A stretch of 10,614 bases of DNA from an uncultured Prevotella sp. (GCA_900542795.1 UQPD01000088.1:1-10614), one strand, 5' to 3'. Shown: positions 1-6,641, counted from the stretch's first letter. The notes: generated from the letters alone by a model not told the origin. Program-made: numbers and translations.

Positions 1-56
1 TTGTTGCTCAGGTGTTTTTAAAATATTAGAAACTATAATGTTGCGGAATTAAGGTT

Positions 57-99
57 AAAAAGATAATTAGGTGTTCGAATTTATTTGAACACCTAATTA
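57..99 (-). terminator. Rho-independent-like terminator of the ATPase gene
   Basis: A perfect 13-bp inverted repeat (TAATTAGGTGTTC at 64-76, its complement at 87-99) encloses a 10-base loop. It lies directly after the stop codon of the minus-strand ATPase gene. Read on the minus strand, the stem is followed by TC and then five T, which suits intrinsic termination. The stem is A/T-rich, so strength is uncertain. Bases 1-56 to its left show no recognisable gene. Confidence 0.6.
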
Positions 100-101
100 C
101 T

Positions 102-1373
102 TTAATCTTTCAAGCACCCTATAGGAACCACGAAAACACCATCTTTTCTTCGATAGGCAAAATCACCTGTCCCCGTAAGAACCATCATGAAAGAAGGTGC
201 GTTCATTTTATCCGTATTTATCTTTTCTGCAAGAATTCTCAAATTCTCGGCTCCTTCGTTGATGAGTTTGTCACCACCCAACTTAACTTCCACAAGCCCA
301 TATTTGCCATTACGAAGATGTACCACTGCATCACATTCTAAACCATTTTTGTCACGATAATGATACACCTCGCCATCCAAAGCATCAGCGAAGACCCTTA
401 GATCTCTAACGCAAAGCGTTTCAAAAAATAATCCCATCGTATTGAGATCATTGATTAAATCATTAGGACCAAGTCCCAATACCGCTGTACCAATAGAAGG
501 GTCTATAAAATAACGAGTATTAGCCGTACGGATTGCAGTTTTTGAGCGAAGATTTGGGTTCCAAGCCTCAGAATCCTCTATTACAAAAATCTTTCGTAAC
601 GCATCCAAATAACTTCCCGCAGTCTTTATGCTAATTTCGTTTTCATCATTTGTAGCCATATCTGCCACAATCGTTCCGATAGTAGCTTGTGAACCTTGAT
701 TACGAGCGTATGAGCGCAGTAAAAGTCTTGTGGTCGTTGCATTGCGGTTAACACCATCTACACGTGAAACATCTTTTTTGATTACCGCATCTACATAATC
801 AAAAGCCTGTTCCAACGCTGCTTCATGTTGCAAAGCACAAGCAAAGGGCCAACCTCCGCGACAAATTAAGAAAGCAATATCTTCTATCTTTAATTTATTA
901 ACAGCTACTATTTTTTCGGGTGCCTCAAATAAGTGGGCTAAACTGACCTTTCCATTTGATTCTCCCGACTCATACAAACTCATGGGACGCATGGTTAACC
1001 AACTAAATCGCCCAGTTCCTGAATGATGAATGTCTTTTTCTTCAGCAGGAACAGCAGAACCAGTCAAAACAAACTGCCCTACATCATGTCGGTGGTCAAC
1101 CTCAAATCTAATAGCATCCCATAATTTAGGGGCTAACTGCCATTCATCTATCAATCTTGGTGTATCACCAGCTAATAAAACAGAAGCATCTATTTCAGCC
1201 ATCTGTAAATTAGTTTCTAACGAAGCTGGATTATCCATATACAAGATACTTTTTGCTTGCTGTTCTGCAGTAGTTGTCTTTCCGCACCATTTAGGACCTT
1301 CTATCAAAATAGCTCCCTTGCTCGCCAATTTTTTTGCAAGCATCCGATCTGCAATTCGATGTTTATACTCCAT
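102..1373 (-). CDS. AAA_14/DUF4143-type P-loop ATPase
   Basis: A 423-residue protein of the widespread AAA_14-DUF4143 architecture, whose cellular role is not established. The N-terminal ATPase has a Walker A loop GPKWCGKT (residues 26-33), a Walker B-like LIDEWQ (74-79) and a sensor-like LTGS (103-106). The C-terminal DUF4143 part holds a PD-(D/E)XK nuclease-like signature: D348 followed by E362-V-K364 in VEVKLG. Length fits the family (about 400 residues). The ATG at 1373 is chosen because a Bacteroidetes -7 box lies about 26 bases upstream and a 23-bp tandem repeat beyond it rules out a longer protein. It is transcribed away from purD, has its own terminator-like hairpin, and stands alone without an obvious partner. 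Such ATPases are often scattered, variable accessory genes, so horizontal acquisition is plausible but not shown. Family assignment is confident; function is not. Confidence 0.9.
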   Translation of the reverse strand: MEYKHRIADRMLAKKLASKGAILIEGPKWCGKTTTAEQQAKSILYMDNPASLETNLQMAEIDASVLLAGDTPRLIDEWQLAPKLWDAIRFEVDHRHDVGQFVLTGSAVPAEEKDIHHSGTGRFSWLTMRPMSLYESGESNGKVSLAHLFEAPEKIVAVNKLKIEDIAFLICRGGWPFACALQHEAALEQAFDYVDAVIKKDVSRVDGVNRNATTTRLLLRSYARNQGSQATIGTIVADMATNDENEISIKTAGSYLDALRKIFVIEDSEAWNPNLRSKTAIRTANTRYFIDPSIGTAVLGLGPNDLINDLNTMGLFFETLCVRDLRVFADALDGEVYHYRDKNGLECDAVVHLRNGKYGLVEVKLGGDKLINEGAENLRILAEKINTDKMNAPSFMMVLTGTGDFAYRRKDGVFVVPIGCLKD

Positions 1374-1398
1374 ACTTAATTTATTTGATTTTCAGGCG

Positions 1399-1406
1399 CA
1401 AATATA
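1399..1406 (-). promoter_or_regulatory. Putative -7 box of the ATPase gene
   Basis: On the minus strand this reads TATATTTG, matching the Bacteroidetes -7 consensus TAnnTTTG, and lies 25 bases before the ATPase start codon. No TTTG is present at the expected -33 distance. That position falls in the first unit of the 23-bp tandem repeat, so the repeat may influence promoter use. Only half of the consensus is present. Confidence 0.4.
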
Positions 1407-1421
1407 CTTCTTTTTTTTTAC

Positions 1422-1551
1422 ATTTCCTCAGTTGGCCGTATTTCGTTTCCTTAGTTGGCTGTATTTCGTTTCCTCAGTTGGCTACATTTCGTTTCCTTAG
1501 TTGGCTGCATTTCATTTCCTAAGTTGGCTGTATTTCGTTTCCTTAGTTGGC
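1422..1551. repeat. 23-bp tandem repeat, about 5.7 copies
   Basis: Units begin at 1422, 1445, 1468, 1491, 1514 and 1537, exactly 23 bp apart, and the last is truncated at about 1551. Each carries TTTCC, then (T/C/A)(T/C/A)AGTTGGC, then a variable (C/T)(G/A)(T/C)ATTTC segment; copies differ at only a few positions. There are no unique spacers, so it is not a CRISPR array. The array fills the gap between the divergent ATPase and purD genes: its left edge lies about 15 bp from the ATPase -7 box and its right edge about 40 bp before the purD -33 box. Because 23 is not a multiple of three, it reads open in several frames and produces spurious Leu/Phe/Trp-rich ORFs. Role unknown; it may bind a regulator or be a variable-number repeat. 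Confidence 0.92.
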
Positions 1552-1589
1552 GACAAACAAGTACTTGCTACAAAAACTTGCCAATTCGC

Positions 1590-1620
1590 TTTGCCCTTCA
1601 CGCTTCAAGGTGTAAATTTG
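1590..1620 (+). promoter_or_regulatory. purD promoter (Bacteroidetes primary sigma type)
   Basis: TTTG at 1590-1593, a 19-base spacer, then TAAATTTG at 1613-1620: a full match to the Bacteroidetes consensus TTTG-N19-21-TAnnTTTG. The purD ATG follows 23 bases after the -7 box, leaving a short leader. No purine riboswitch-like sequence fits in that space. Confidence 0.75.
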
Positions 1621-1643
1621 CAGCAAATTATATCGAAACGCTT

Positions 1644-2909
1644 ATGAAACTCTTACTTTTAGGCAGTGGTGGCCGCGAGCACGCACTGGCTTGGAAAATT
1701 GCGCAAAGCGCACAGGTAGAAAAACTTTTCATCGCACCAGGTAATGCAGGTACAGCAAATGTGGGCGAAAACGTAGCCCTTAAAGCTGACGACTTTGACG
1801 GTGTAGCAAACTTTGTGGTAGCTAATGGCATCGACATGGTTGTTGTTGGTCCTGAAGATCCATTGGTGAAAGGCATCTACGACTATTTTAAGCAACGCGC
1901 TGATGTTGCTCAGGTTCCCGTTATCGGTCCGTCGAAGGCTGGCGCAGTGCTTGAAGGTTCAAAAGACTTTGCCAAGAGCTTCATGAAACGTCACAACATC
2001 CCTACGGCTGCCTACAAAACTTTTGATGGCACACAAGTTGAAGAGGGTTGCCGTTTCCTCGAAACACTGCAGGCTCCCTATGTGCTTAAAGCTGATGGTT
2101 TGTGCGCAGGTAAAGGTGTGCTGATTGTACCTACACTTGAAGAGGCTAAAAAAGAATTGCGCGACATGTTGGGCGGTATGTTTGGTAACGCTTCAAGTCG
2201 TGTTGTGATTGAAGAATTTCTCTCGGGCATTGAATGCTCTGTATTTGTTATTACCGATGGTAAGCATTACCAAATTCTGCCCGAAGCTAAAGACTATAAA
2301 CGTATTGGCGAAGGAGACACAGGCCTCAACACGGGTGGTATGGGTTCGGTTTCACCCGTTCCGTTTGCTGACAAAGCTTGGATGCAGAAGGTGGAAGACG
2401 AGATTATCCGTCCTACAGTTGAAGGTTTAGCTGCCGAGGGCATTGACTATAAAGGCTTTATCTTCTTTGGCTTGATTAACTGCGATGGTCAACCCAAGGT
2501 GATTGAATATAACTGCCGCATGGGTGACCCCGAAACCGAAACTGTGATGCTCCGCTTGAAGAGCGACATTGTTGACTTGTTTAAGGGTGTGGCAGAAGGA
2601 AACTTGGATGAACGCAAGGTGGAATTTGACGAACGTGCTGCAGTTTGCGTAATGTGCGTATCGGGTGGTTATCCACAGGCTTATGACAAAGGCTACGAAA
2701 TCACAGGTGCCGACATTGAAGGCAGTGTAGTGTTCCATGCTGGTACTGCCCTTAAGGAGGGTAAACTGGTTACAGCGGGTGGACGTGTGATTGCAGTTAG
2801 CTCGTATGGCAAGGACAAAGCCGAAGCTTTGGCTAAGTCGATGGAAGGTGCTCGCCAAATTCAATATGAAAAGAAATACTTCCGCACCGATATTGGCAAG
2901 GATCTTTAA
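1644..2909 (+). CDS. purD: Phosphoribosylamine-glycine ligase (GARS)
   Basis: Cytoplasmic ATP-grasp enzyme that joins 5-phosphoribosylamine and glycine with ATP hydrolysis, the second step of de novo purine synthesis. The 421 residues match the usual length of monofunctional PurD. Visible landmarks are the N-terminal GSGGREHA loop (7-14), the ATP-grasp segment KADGLCAGKGV (149-159), NTGGMGSVSP (239-248) and the family signature RMGDPETE (292-299) with metal- and nucleotide-binding acidic residues. The frame is open further upstream to an ATG at 1455, but that extension is read from the 23-bp tandem repeat and the promoter. The ATG at 1644 begins the canonical MKLLLLGSGG and lies just behind a full promoter. 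A membrane protein gene follows after about 140 bases containing an inverted repeat, so co-transcription is uncertain. Confidence 0.97.
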   Translation: MKLLLLGSGGREHALAWKIAQSAQVEKLFIAPGNAGTANVGENVALKADDFDGVANFVVANGIDMVVVGPEDPLVKGIYDYFKQRADVAQVPVIGPSKAGAVLEGSKDFAKSFMKRHNIPTAAYKTFDGTQVEEGCRFLETLQAPYVLKADGLCAGKGVLIVPTLEEAKKELRDMLGGMFGNASSRVVIEEFLSGIECSVFVITDGKHYQILPEAKDYKRIGEGDTGLNTGGMGSVSPVPFADKAWMQKVEDEIIRPTVEGLAAEGIDYKGFIFFGLINCDGQPKVIEYNCRMGDPETETVMLRLKSDIVDLFKGVAEGNLDERKVEFDERAAVCVMCVSGGYPQAYDKGYEITGADIEGSVVFHAGTALKEGKLVTAGGRVIAVSSYGKDKAEALAKSMEGARQIQYEKKYFRTDIGKDL

Positions 2910-2935
2910 AAAGCATCTGCTTAACACCCCATAAA

Positions 2936-3021
2936 AAGTTTAGGAGTCTATGAGTTTTTGAAAATACGTTATCAAAACGCAGAACCAAGTTTCGCCCAAG
3001 AATTCACAGACTTCTAAACTT
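2936..3021. repeat. Inverted repeat between purD and the membrane-protein gene
   Basis: AAGTTTAGGAGTCT at 2936-2949 is the complement, with one mismatch in 14, of AGACTTCTAAACTT at 3008-3021; 58 bases lie between. The spacing is too long for a classical intrinsic terminator and no T-run follows. The arms share the AAGTTTAG core with the ends of the 267-bp element at 4546-4812, though facing the opposite way. It may be a small dispersed repeat or a large hairpin at the end of the purD transcript. Confidence 0.6.
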
Positions 3022-3050
3022 ATCATGTTTTTAAAGTACGCTATTTTATT

Positions 3051-3968
3051 TTGCAAAGCAAACGTAATAACATCGTTACAAGCAGTTTTACACTGCCCAT
3101 CACGGCACTAATTGCACTCGTTGTGTGGATGCTACCGGCAATGACCGATAGTATGCAATGGTTGGGGTTTGCCCTAACATGTGTGTCGGCATATCTCATT
3201 ATGGAGCTTAACAACCGCAACGCTTTGTTGCGTGTGCGCTCACGACTCATGAGTGTGACCTTCTTGATACTTATGTTGGCACATCCCATGCTACATGCGT
3301 GGCATGTGGGACAACTCACAGTGGTGTGTCTATTGCTAAACTATTTTATGCTCTTTGCCTCTTACCAAAAGGTGCGACCCGAAGGCTACGTGTTTCATGC
3401 CTTTTTATTTATAGGTATAGGTAGCATGATATACCCTCCCCTATTGGCTTTGGTGCCCGTTATCTATTTTTGCATGATGTTTCAGTTGCGCAACTTTACT
3501 TGGCGCAGCTTCATGGCAGGCTTATTAGGATTGGCAACACCTTATTGGATTTATGCTGCTTGGAACATTTGGAACAACCAGTTAGACACAGCTTTCCTCT
3601 ATCTTAACGATTGGCTACACCCTCATTGGCTCAGTGCTGACACATGGAATGTGCACCAATGGGTAAGCGTAAGCGTGATGATGTGTTTTGCCTTATTGGC
3701 TTTTATTCATTTGTTTCGTACAACATACGACGATAAAATTCGTACACGCATGCTGTCGTATGTCATGGCTTCGTTCGAAGTGGTATTAGCTGCGGGCGTA
3801 TTTGTATTTCCACAACATTATGATGTGCAAATGCGCTTATTCATTGCCAATTCATCGCTAATTATTGCCCATTATTATGCCTTAGGTCGCGGTCGCTTCT
3901 TTGACCTTTGGTTCTACATTTCGTTTTGGATTATTGTGGCATTGGGCGTATACAACTTTTTCTTCTGA
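3051..3968 (+). CDS. Polytopic inner-membrane protein, function unknown
   Basis: About 305 residues, strongly hydrophobic, with roughly ten membrane-spanning segments (approximately 14-31, 36-53, 67-84, 89-104, 113-143 as one or two, 153-172, 203-222, 237-254, 262-277 and 285-305). Short basic loops, for example RVRSR at 61-65, lie between them. No catalytic or ligand motif is recognisable; a DUF6427-like family is possible but not certain. The start is unresolved. The frame has no ATG near its 5' end and is open only from 3018. The first usual start codon is the TTG at 3051, taken here as the minimum. The preceding in-frame codons would read VFKVRYFI, which continues smoothly into LQSKRNN. 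An ATG at 3025 sits one frame away, separated by a T-run. A sequencing or real indel, a non-ATG start, or frameshifting could each explain this. Confidence 0.85.
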   Translation: MQSKRNNIVTSSFTLPITALIALVVWMLPAMTDSMQWLGFALTCVSAYLIMELNNRNALLRVRSRLMSVTFLILMLAHPMLHAWHVGQLTVVCLLLNYFMLFASYQKVRPEGYVFHAFLFIGIGSMIYPPLLALVPVIYFCMMFQLRNFTWRSFMAGLLGLATPYWIYAAWNIWNNQLDTAFLYLNDWLHPHWLSADTWNVHQWVSVSVMMCFALLAFIHLFRTTYDDKIRTRMLSYVMASFEVVLAAGVFVFPQHYDVQMRLFIANSSLIIAHYYALGRGRFFDLWFYISFWIIVALGVYNFFF

Positions 3969-4047
3969 TTTTAGGGGGAAATTACAAACTTCGTCAAACT
4001 GTCCTTACTTATGAGTGGGTGTTCATTCCGACTTTGATTTTATAAGA

Positions 4048-4055
4048 TAATTTTG
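4048..4055 (+). promoter_or_regulatory. Possible -7 box of the YqaA-like gene
   Basis: TAATTTTG matches TAnnTTTG and lies 27 bases before the ATG at 4083. No TTTG occurs 19-21 bases upstream, so support is weak. If used, it would favour the ATG over the in-frame TTG at 4053, which overlaps this box. Confidence 0.3.
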
Positions 4056-4082
4056 AATACCTACTTACCAACTAAACAACAC

Positions 4083-4532
4083 ATGGATGCTTTCATCTCT
4101 CTTTTAGCAGAACACGGTGGCATAGGCATGTTTTGTGCCGCTTTCTTAGCAGGAAGTTTTTTCCCTTTTAGCTCTGAGGCTGTGATGTTAGCGCTATTGG
4201 CTGCGGGTGCTAATCCCAATGAGATTTTATTGTGGGGAACTGCGGGCAACACATTAGGCTCGCTCTTTAACTATGGTGTAGGGTCATTAGGACGCGAAGA
4301 ATGGATTGCACGTTGGACGAAAGTGTCACCCGAAAAACTTGAACGTGGTAAACGATGGGTGCGACACTATGGTGTATGGGCTGGGTTATTGGCTTGGTTA
4401 CCTATCATTGGCAGTGTCATTACTGTGGCTATGGGCTTTCTGCGCGTCAAGATGTTCTATGCAATGGTTAACGTGGCTATTGGCAAGTTTGTGCGCTATT
4501 GGCTATTATTGCAGGCATATAATATAGTGTAG
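4083..4532 (+). CDS. YqaA/DedA-type small membrane protein (SNARE-associated family)
   Basis: A 149-residue membrane protein resembling the YqaA branch (COG1238) of the DedA/VTT superfamily. Distant DedA relatives act in lipid-carrier recycling and membrane homeostasis; the role of YqaA proteins is not settled. Visible traits are FLAGSFFPFSSEAVMLALLAA (about residues 21-41) with the conserved acidic residue E32 after a re-entrant hydrophobic stretch, a glycine-rich GNTLGSLFNYGVG (55-67), and a late hydrophobic region with WLPIIGSVITVAMGFLRV (105-122). Short length is typical of YqaA rather than full DedA proteins. The ATG at 4083 was preferred to an in-frame TTG ten codons earlier, because the longer version adds a polar, uninformative leader. 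The gene is followed by a 337-base gap almost filled by a MITE-like element. Confidence 0.85.
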   Translation: MDAFISLLAEHGGIGMFCAAFLAGSFFPFSSEAVMLALLAAGANPNEILLWGTAGNTLGSLFNYGVGSLGREEWIARWTKVSPEKLERGKRWVRHYGVWAGLLAWLPIIGSVITVAMGFLRVKMFYAMVNVAIGKFVRYWLLLQAYNIV

Positions 4533-4545
4533 GTAAACACACTAA

Positions 4546-4812
4546 GAAGTCGTCTAAACTTTTATGAAGTTCAAGATTTACCTTTATTTTTGAAGCGATT
4601 TTGTATAAGATAGGCTGCACCTCAGCAAAAATCTCAAGCAAGCTTGGCTTCTTGCATTCGGTTTGCACTATCTTTGGGGCATTGAAGAGGGAGTGTAGCG
4701 AGCTACACGACCGATGAAAGGTCAAAAAGCGGTCAAAAAGAAAGGTAAAGATTGAATTTAGAAAAGATAAAAGTTTAAAACTAATCTTCGTCAGAAAAGT
4801 TTAGACGACTTC
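4546..4812. repeat. 267-bp MITE-like element with perfect inverted ends
   Basis: The ends are perfect 18-bp inverted repeats: GAAGTCGTCTAAACTTTT at 4546-4563 and its complement at 4795-4812. Match extends one more A/T pair if the flanking base is counted. TAA flanks both sides (4543-4545 and 4813-4815), a possible 3-bp target duplication. The interior codes for nothing convincing. It holds a 7-bp hairpin (GTGTAGC at 4693-4699, GCTACAC at 4702-4708), two GGTCAAAAAG direct repeats (4720-4739 region) and a promoter-like TATCTTTG at 4669-4676. Its central part resembles sequence I recall as common between genes in Prevotella and Bacteroides; that is memory, not a search. It fills most of the 337-base gap between the YqaA-like gene and the ZnuA-like gene; the remaining bases show nothing distinctive. 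Confidence 0.65.
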
Positions 4813-4869
4813 TAAGATGTGCATGCCTCGCTTTCCCTTCTCTCCCAACAAAAACTACTTATCTGACTT

Positions 4870-5757
4870 ATGCACAAATTCTTTATACAACCTGTTATTG
4901 GATGGCTCTGTACCCTCTTTGTGCTGTGTGTTTGCATAGGCTGTAACCATCGTCAACAAGACGACCGTCCTGTGCTGACCGTAAGCATCGAACCTTTACG
5001 TTATGTGGTAGAGGCTGTGGCTGGCGACAAATATCGCGTAGCCGTGCTAATGCCACAAGGAGCAAGTCCTGAAACTTATGAACCTACGCCCCGACAAATG
5101 ATGGAATTGGGTAAAAGCGAACTGCTTTTCAGAGTAGGTACGCTGGGATTTGAACAGACTCGCTTGCCCCAAATGGTGCAAACGGCTCCACATACCCGCA
5201 TGATAGATTTGGCGCAAGGCATTACGCCAATTATTGACACCCATCACCATCATGCAGATGGTCCTGATAGTAGTATCGACCCTCATGTGTGGATGTCTAC
5301 ACAAAGTTTGTGTCGTATGGCAGAAAATACATGCCAGGCTCTGTGTCAAACAGACGCTGCAAACAAGGCATACTATCAACAACGTCTGAACCACTTTTTA
5401 AAACAAATGGACACGCTTGATGTGCAACTCCGACAAAACTTGCAACAGTTACCCTCGCGTGCCTTCCTTATTTATCATCCTGCATTGGGCTACATGGCAC
5501 GCCAATATGGCTTAAAACAATTGGCTGTGGAACATGATGGCAAGGAACCTTCGGCTGCTTACATGCAACAACTCATCAATATGTGTCGCACTGAGGAGGT
5601 TGGCACCGTTTTCGTGTCGAAAGAACATAGTGGAAAGGCTGCACAACGCATTGCACAAGAAATTGGCGCACGCATTGTAAGCATTAACCCTCTTGACTAT
5701 AACGTACCTGCACAAATGCTTAGCATTGCCCAACAAATGAAGGGAACAAAGAAGTAA
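4870..5757 (+). CDS. znuA: Zinc/manganese ABC transporter substrate-binding lipoprotein (ZnuA-like)
   Basis: A 295-residue cluster A-I (ZnuA/TroA-type) solute-binding protein that would capture Zn2+ or Mn2+ in the periplasm and deliver it to an ABC permease. Residues 1-25 form a signal peptide ending in CIGC, a lipobox-like site with C25 as the likely lipidated cysteine; the -3 residue is unusual (Cys rather than Leu or Val). Landmarks are SPETYEPTP (66-74), a short His-rich loop HHHH (125-128) before DPHVW (137-141, H139 a metal ligand), and YHPALGYMARQYGL, whose His is the next expected ligand. At the first ligand position, where ZnuA usually has SPH, this protein has Glu68. The usual Asp in the C-terminal LDPLG-like site is replaced by Asn (INPL). 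The His loop favours zinc. The ATPase gene follows after 75 bases and is probably co-transcribed. Confidence 0.9.
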   Translation: MHKFFIQPVIGWLCTLFVLCVCIGCNHRQQDDRPVLTVSIEPLRYVVEAVAGDKYRVAVLMPQGASPETYEPTPRQMMELGKSELLFRVGTLGFEQTRLPQMVQTAPHTRMIDLAQGITPIIDTHHHHADGPDSSIDPHVWMSTQSLCRMAENTCQALCQTDAANKAYYQQRLNHFLKQMDTLDVQLRQNLQQLPSRAFLIYHPALGYMARQYGLKQLAVEHDGKEPSAAYMQQLINMCRTEEVGTVFVSKEHSGKAAQRIAQEIGARIVSINPLDYNVPAQMLSIAQQMKGTKK

Positions 5758-5832
5758 AAGTACTGAATAGCTGGGCATTAGGGTGACTCTAATGAATGGC
5801 TAATAGTTCTAAAAAATCTGACTGAAAAGAAT

Positions 5833-6486
5833 ATGGCGGAGCAAGAAATTCTGAAAATCAACAATGTTTGTTTGAGCTATGGTGAGAGGCATGTGCTTTA
5901 TCACATCAACCAAGTGCTACATGCCAACGATTTTGTGGTGCTCACTGGACCCAATGGTGGAGGAAAAACTACCTTGTTGCGCCTTGTAGCAGGACTACTT
6001 AAACCCACTTGTGGCAACATTGTGCGCAAACCTGGAGTTGTAATAGGCTATTTACCACAATACCGCCACATCGACCGACAATTTCCGATAACAGTGTCAG
6101 ACATTGTATTATCGGGCATGGCATGCCGCAAGAAACTCTGGCAAAAGTTTACAAAAGCACACCGACAACGCGTGAAGGACACCTTACGCAGCTTTCATCT
6201 TGATGACTTGGCACAACGTCCCATTGCTGAGCTTAGTGGTGGACAATGGCAACGCACGCTTCTATCACGCGCCTTAGTGTCGGAACCAGAACTGCTTTTG
6301 CTTGATGAACCCGAAACGCATCTTGATGAGCAATCGCGCACAGAACTCTATCACATGTTGGAACAACAAAGTAAGAAACGCGCTATTGTGGTGGTGAGCC
6401 ATGACGAGCAACTCTTTCCGCACATCCCCAACCGACGCATTTGGCACGTTGAGAATGGAGCCGTAATTGAAAGGAACGAGTGGTAA
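5833..6486 (+). CDS. znuC: Zinc/manganese ABC transporter ATP-binding protein (ZnuC-like)
   Basis: A 217-residue ABC ATPase that would power metal import on the cytoplasmic face of the membrane. All nucleotide-binding motifs are present: Walker A GPNGGGKT (39-46), Q-loop Q76 in LPQYRHI, signature LSGGQ (134-138), Walker B LLLLDEP (154-160) followed by the D-loop HLDE, and the switch histidine H190 in VVSHDE. The segment GYLPQYRHIDRQFPITVSDIV is typical of ZnuC/MntB-type ATPases. It lies 75 bases after the substrate-binding gene; that gap contains a weak hairpin (CATTAG/CTAATG near 5777-5795) but no promoter that I recognise. No permease (ZnuB) gene follows: the next gene is acpP. The transporter is therefore incomplete here, and its membrane subunit must be encoded elsewhere if it works. 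Specificity follows mainly from the neighbour. Confidence 0.9.
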   Translation: MAEQEILKINNVCLSYGERHVLYHINQVLHANDFVVLTGPNGGGKTTLLRLVAGLLKPTCGNIVRKPGVVIGYLPQYRHIDRQFPITVSDIVLSGMACRKKLWQKFTKAHRQRVKDTLRSFHLDDLAQRPIAELSGGQWQRTLLSRALVSEPELLLLDEPETHLDEQSRTELYHMLEQQSKKRAIVVVSHDEQLFPHIPNRRIWHVENGAVIERNEW

Positions 6487-6511
6487 GTAGAAATAGCAAG
6501 TTCAGTGGAAT

Positions 6512-6581
6512 AAAATGTGTGCAAAACACTTGATTTGCAAGAATAATACAAGATTCTCGCACATTTTAAAGAAAAATGTGC
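6512..6581 (+). other. Mutually exclusive hairpins between znuC and acpP
   Basis: AAAATGTG occurs at 6512-6519 and again at 6573-6580, with its complement CACATTTT at 6560-6567 between them. The middle copy can pair with either side. The right-hand option is a 9-bp stem (6559-6567 with 6573-6581) with a 5-base loop, and a short T-run follows about 12 bases later. This may end the znuC transcript or act as a switch; the stems are A/T-rich and modest. The structure lies upstream of the predicted acpP promoter. Confidence 0.4.
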
Positions 6582-6609
6582 AGCAAATATCATCTTTTTG
6601 CCGTAAAAG

Positions 6610-6641
6610 TTTGCGAGTATTAGGAATAAGCATTACTTTTG
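6610..6641 (+). promoter_or_regulatory. acpP promoter (Bacteroidetes primary sigma type)
   Basis: TTTG at 6610-6613, a 20-base spacer, then TACTTTTG at 6634-6641: a full match to TTTG-N19-21-TAnnTTTG. The A-rich leader of 54 bases before the acpP ATG, including a run of eight A, is typical of highly expressed Bacteroidetes genes. Confidence 0.75.

Noticed and set aside
1030..1522. Plus-strand open frames opposite the ATPase gene and through the 23-bp repeat
   Set aside because: They have no domain sense; their Leu/Phe/Trp-rich ends are translations of the tandem repeat, and the minus-strand ATPase is clearly the real gene.
1422..1551. CRISPR array
   Set aside because: Units adjoin directly with no unique spacers and no cas genes are near.
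1455..1643. N-terminal extension of purD by 63 residues
   Set aside because: It is translated repeat and promoter sequence; canonical PurD begins at the ATG at 1644.
2427..2927. 166-residue minus-strand frame within purD
   Set aside because: It is antisense to the highly conserved end of purD and shows no family likeness.
3025..3111. 28-codon peptide from the ATG at 3025
   Set aside because: It overlaps the membrane-protein gene out of frame and has no features of its own; its only interest is as a possible entry point into that gene.
4477..4725. 82-residue minus-strand frame in the YqaA-znuA gap
   Set aside because: It lies in the MITE-like repeat and antisense to the YqaA-like gene; similar phrases I recall from other Bacteroidetes look like translated dispersed repeat.
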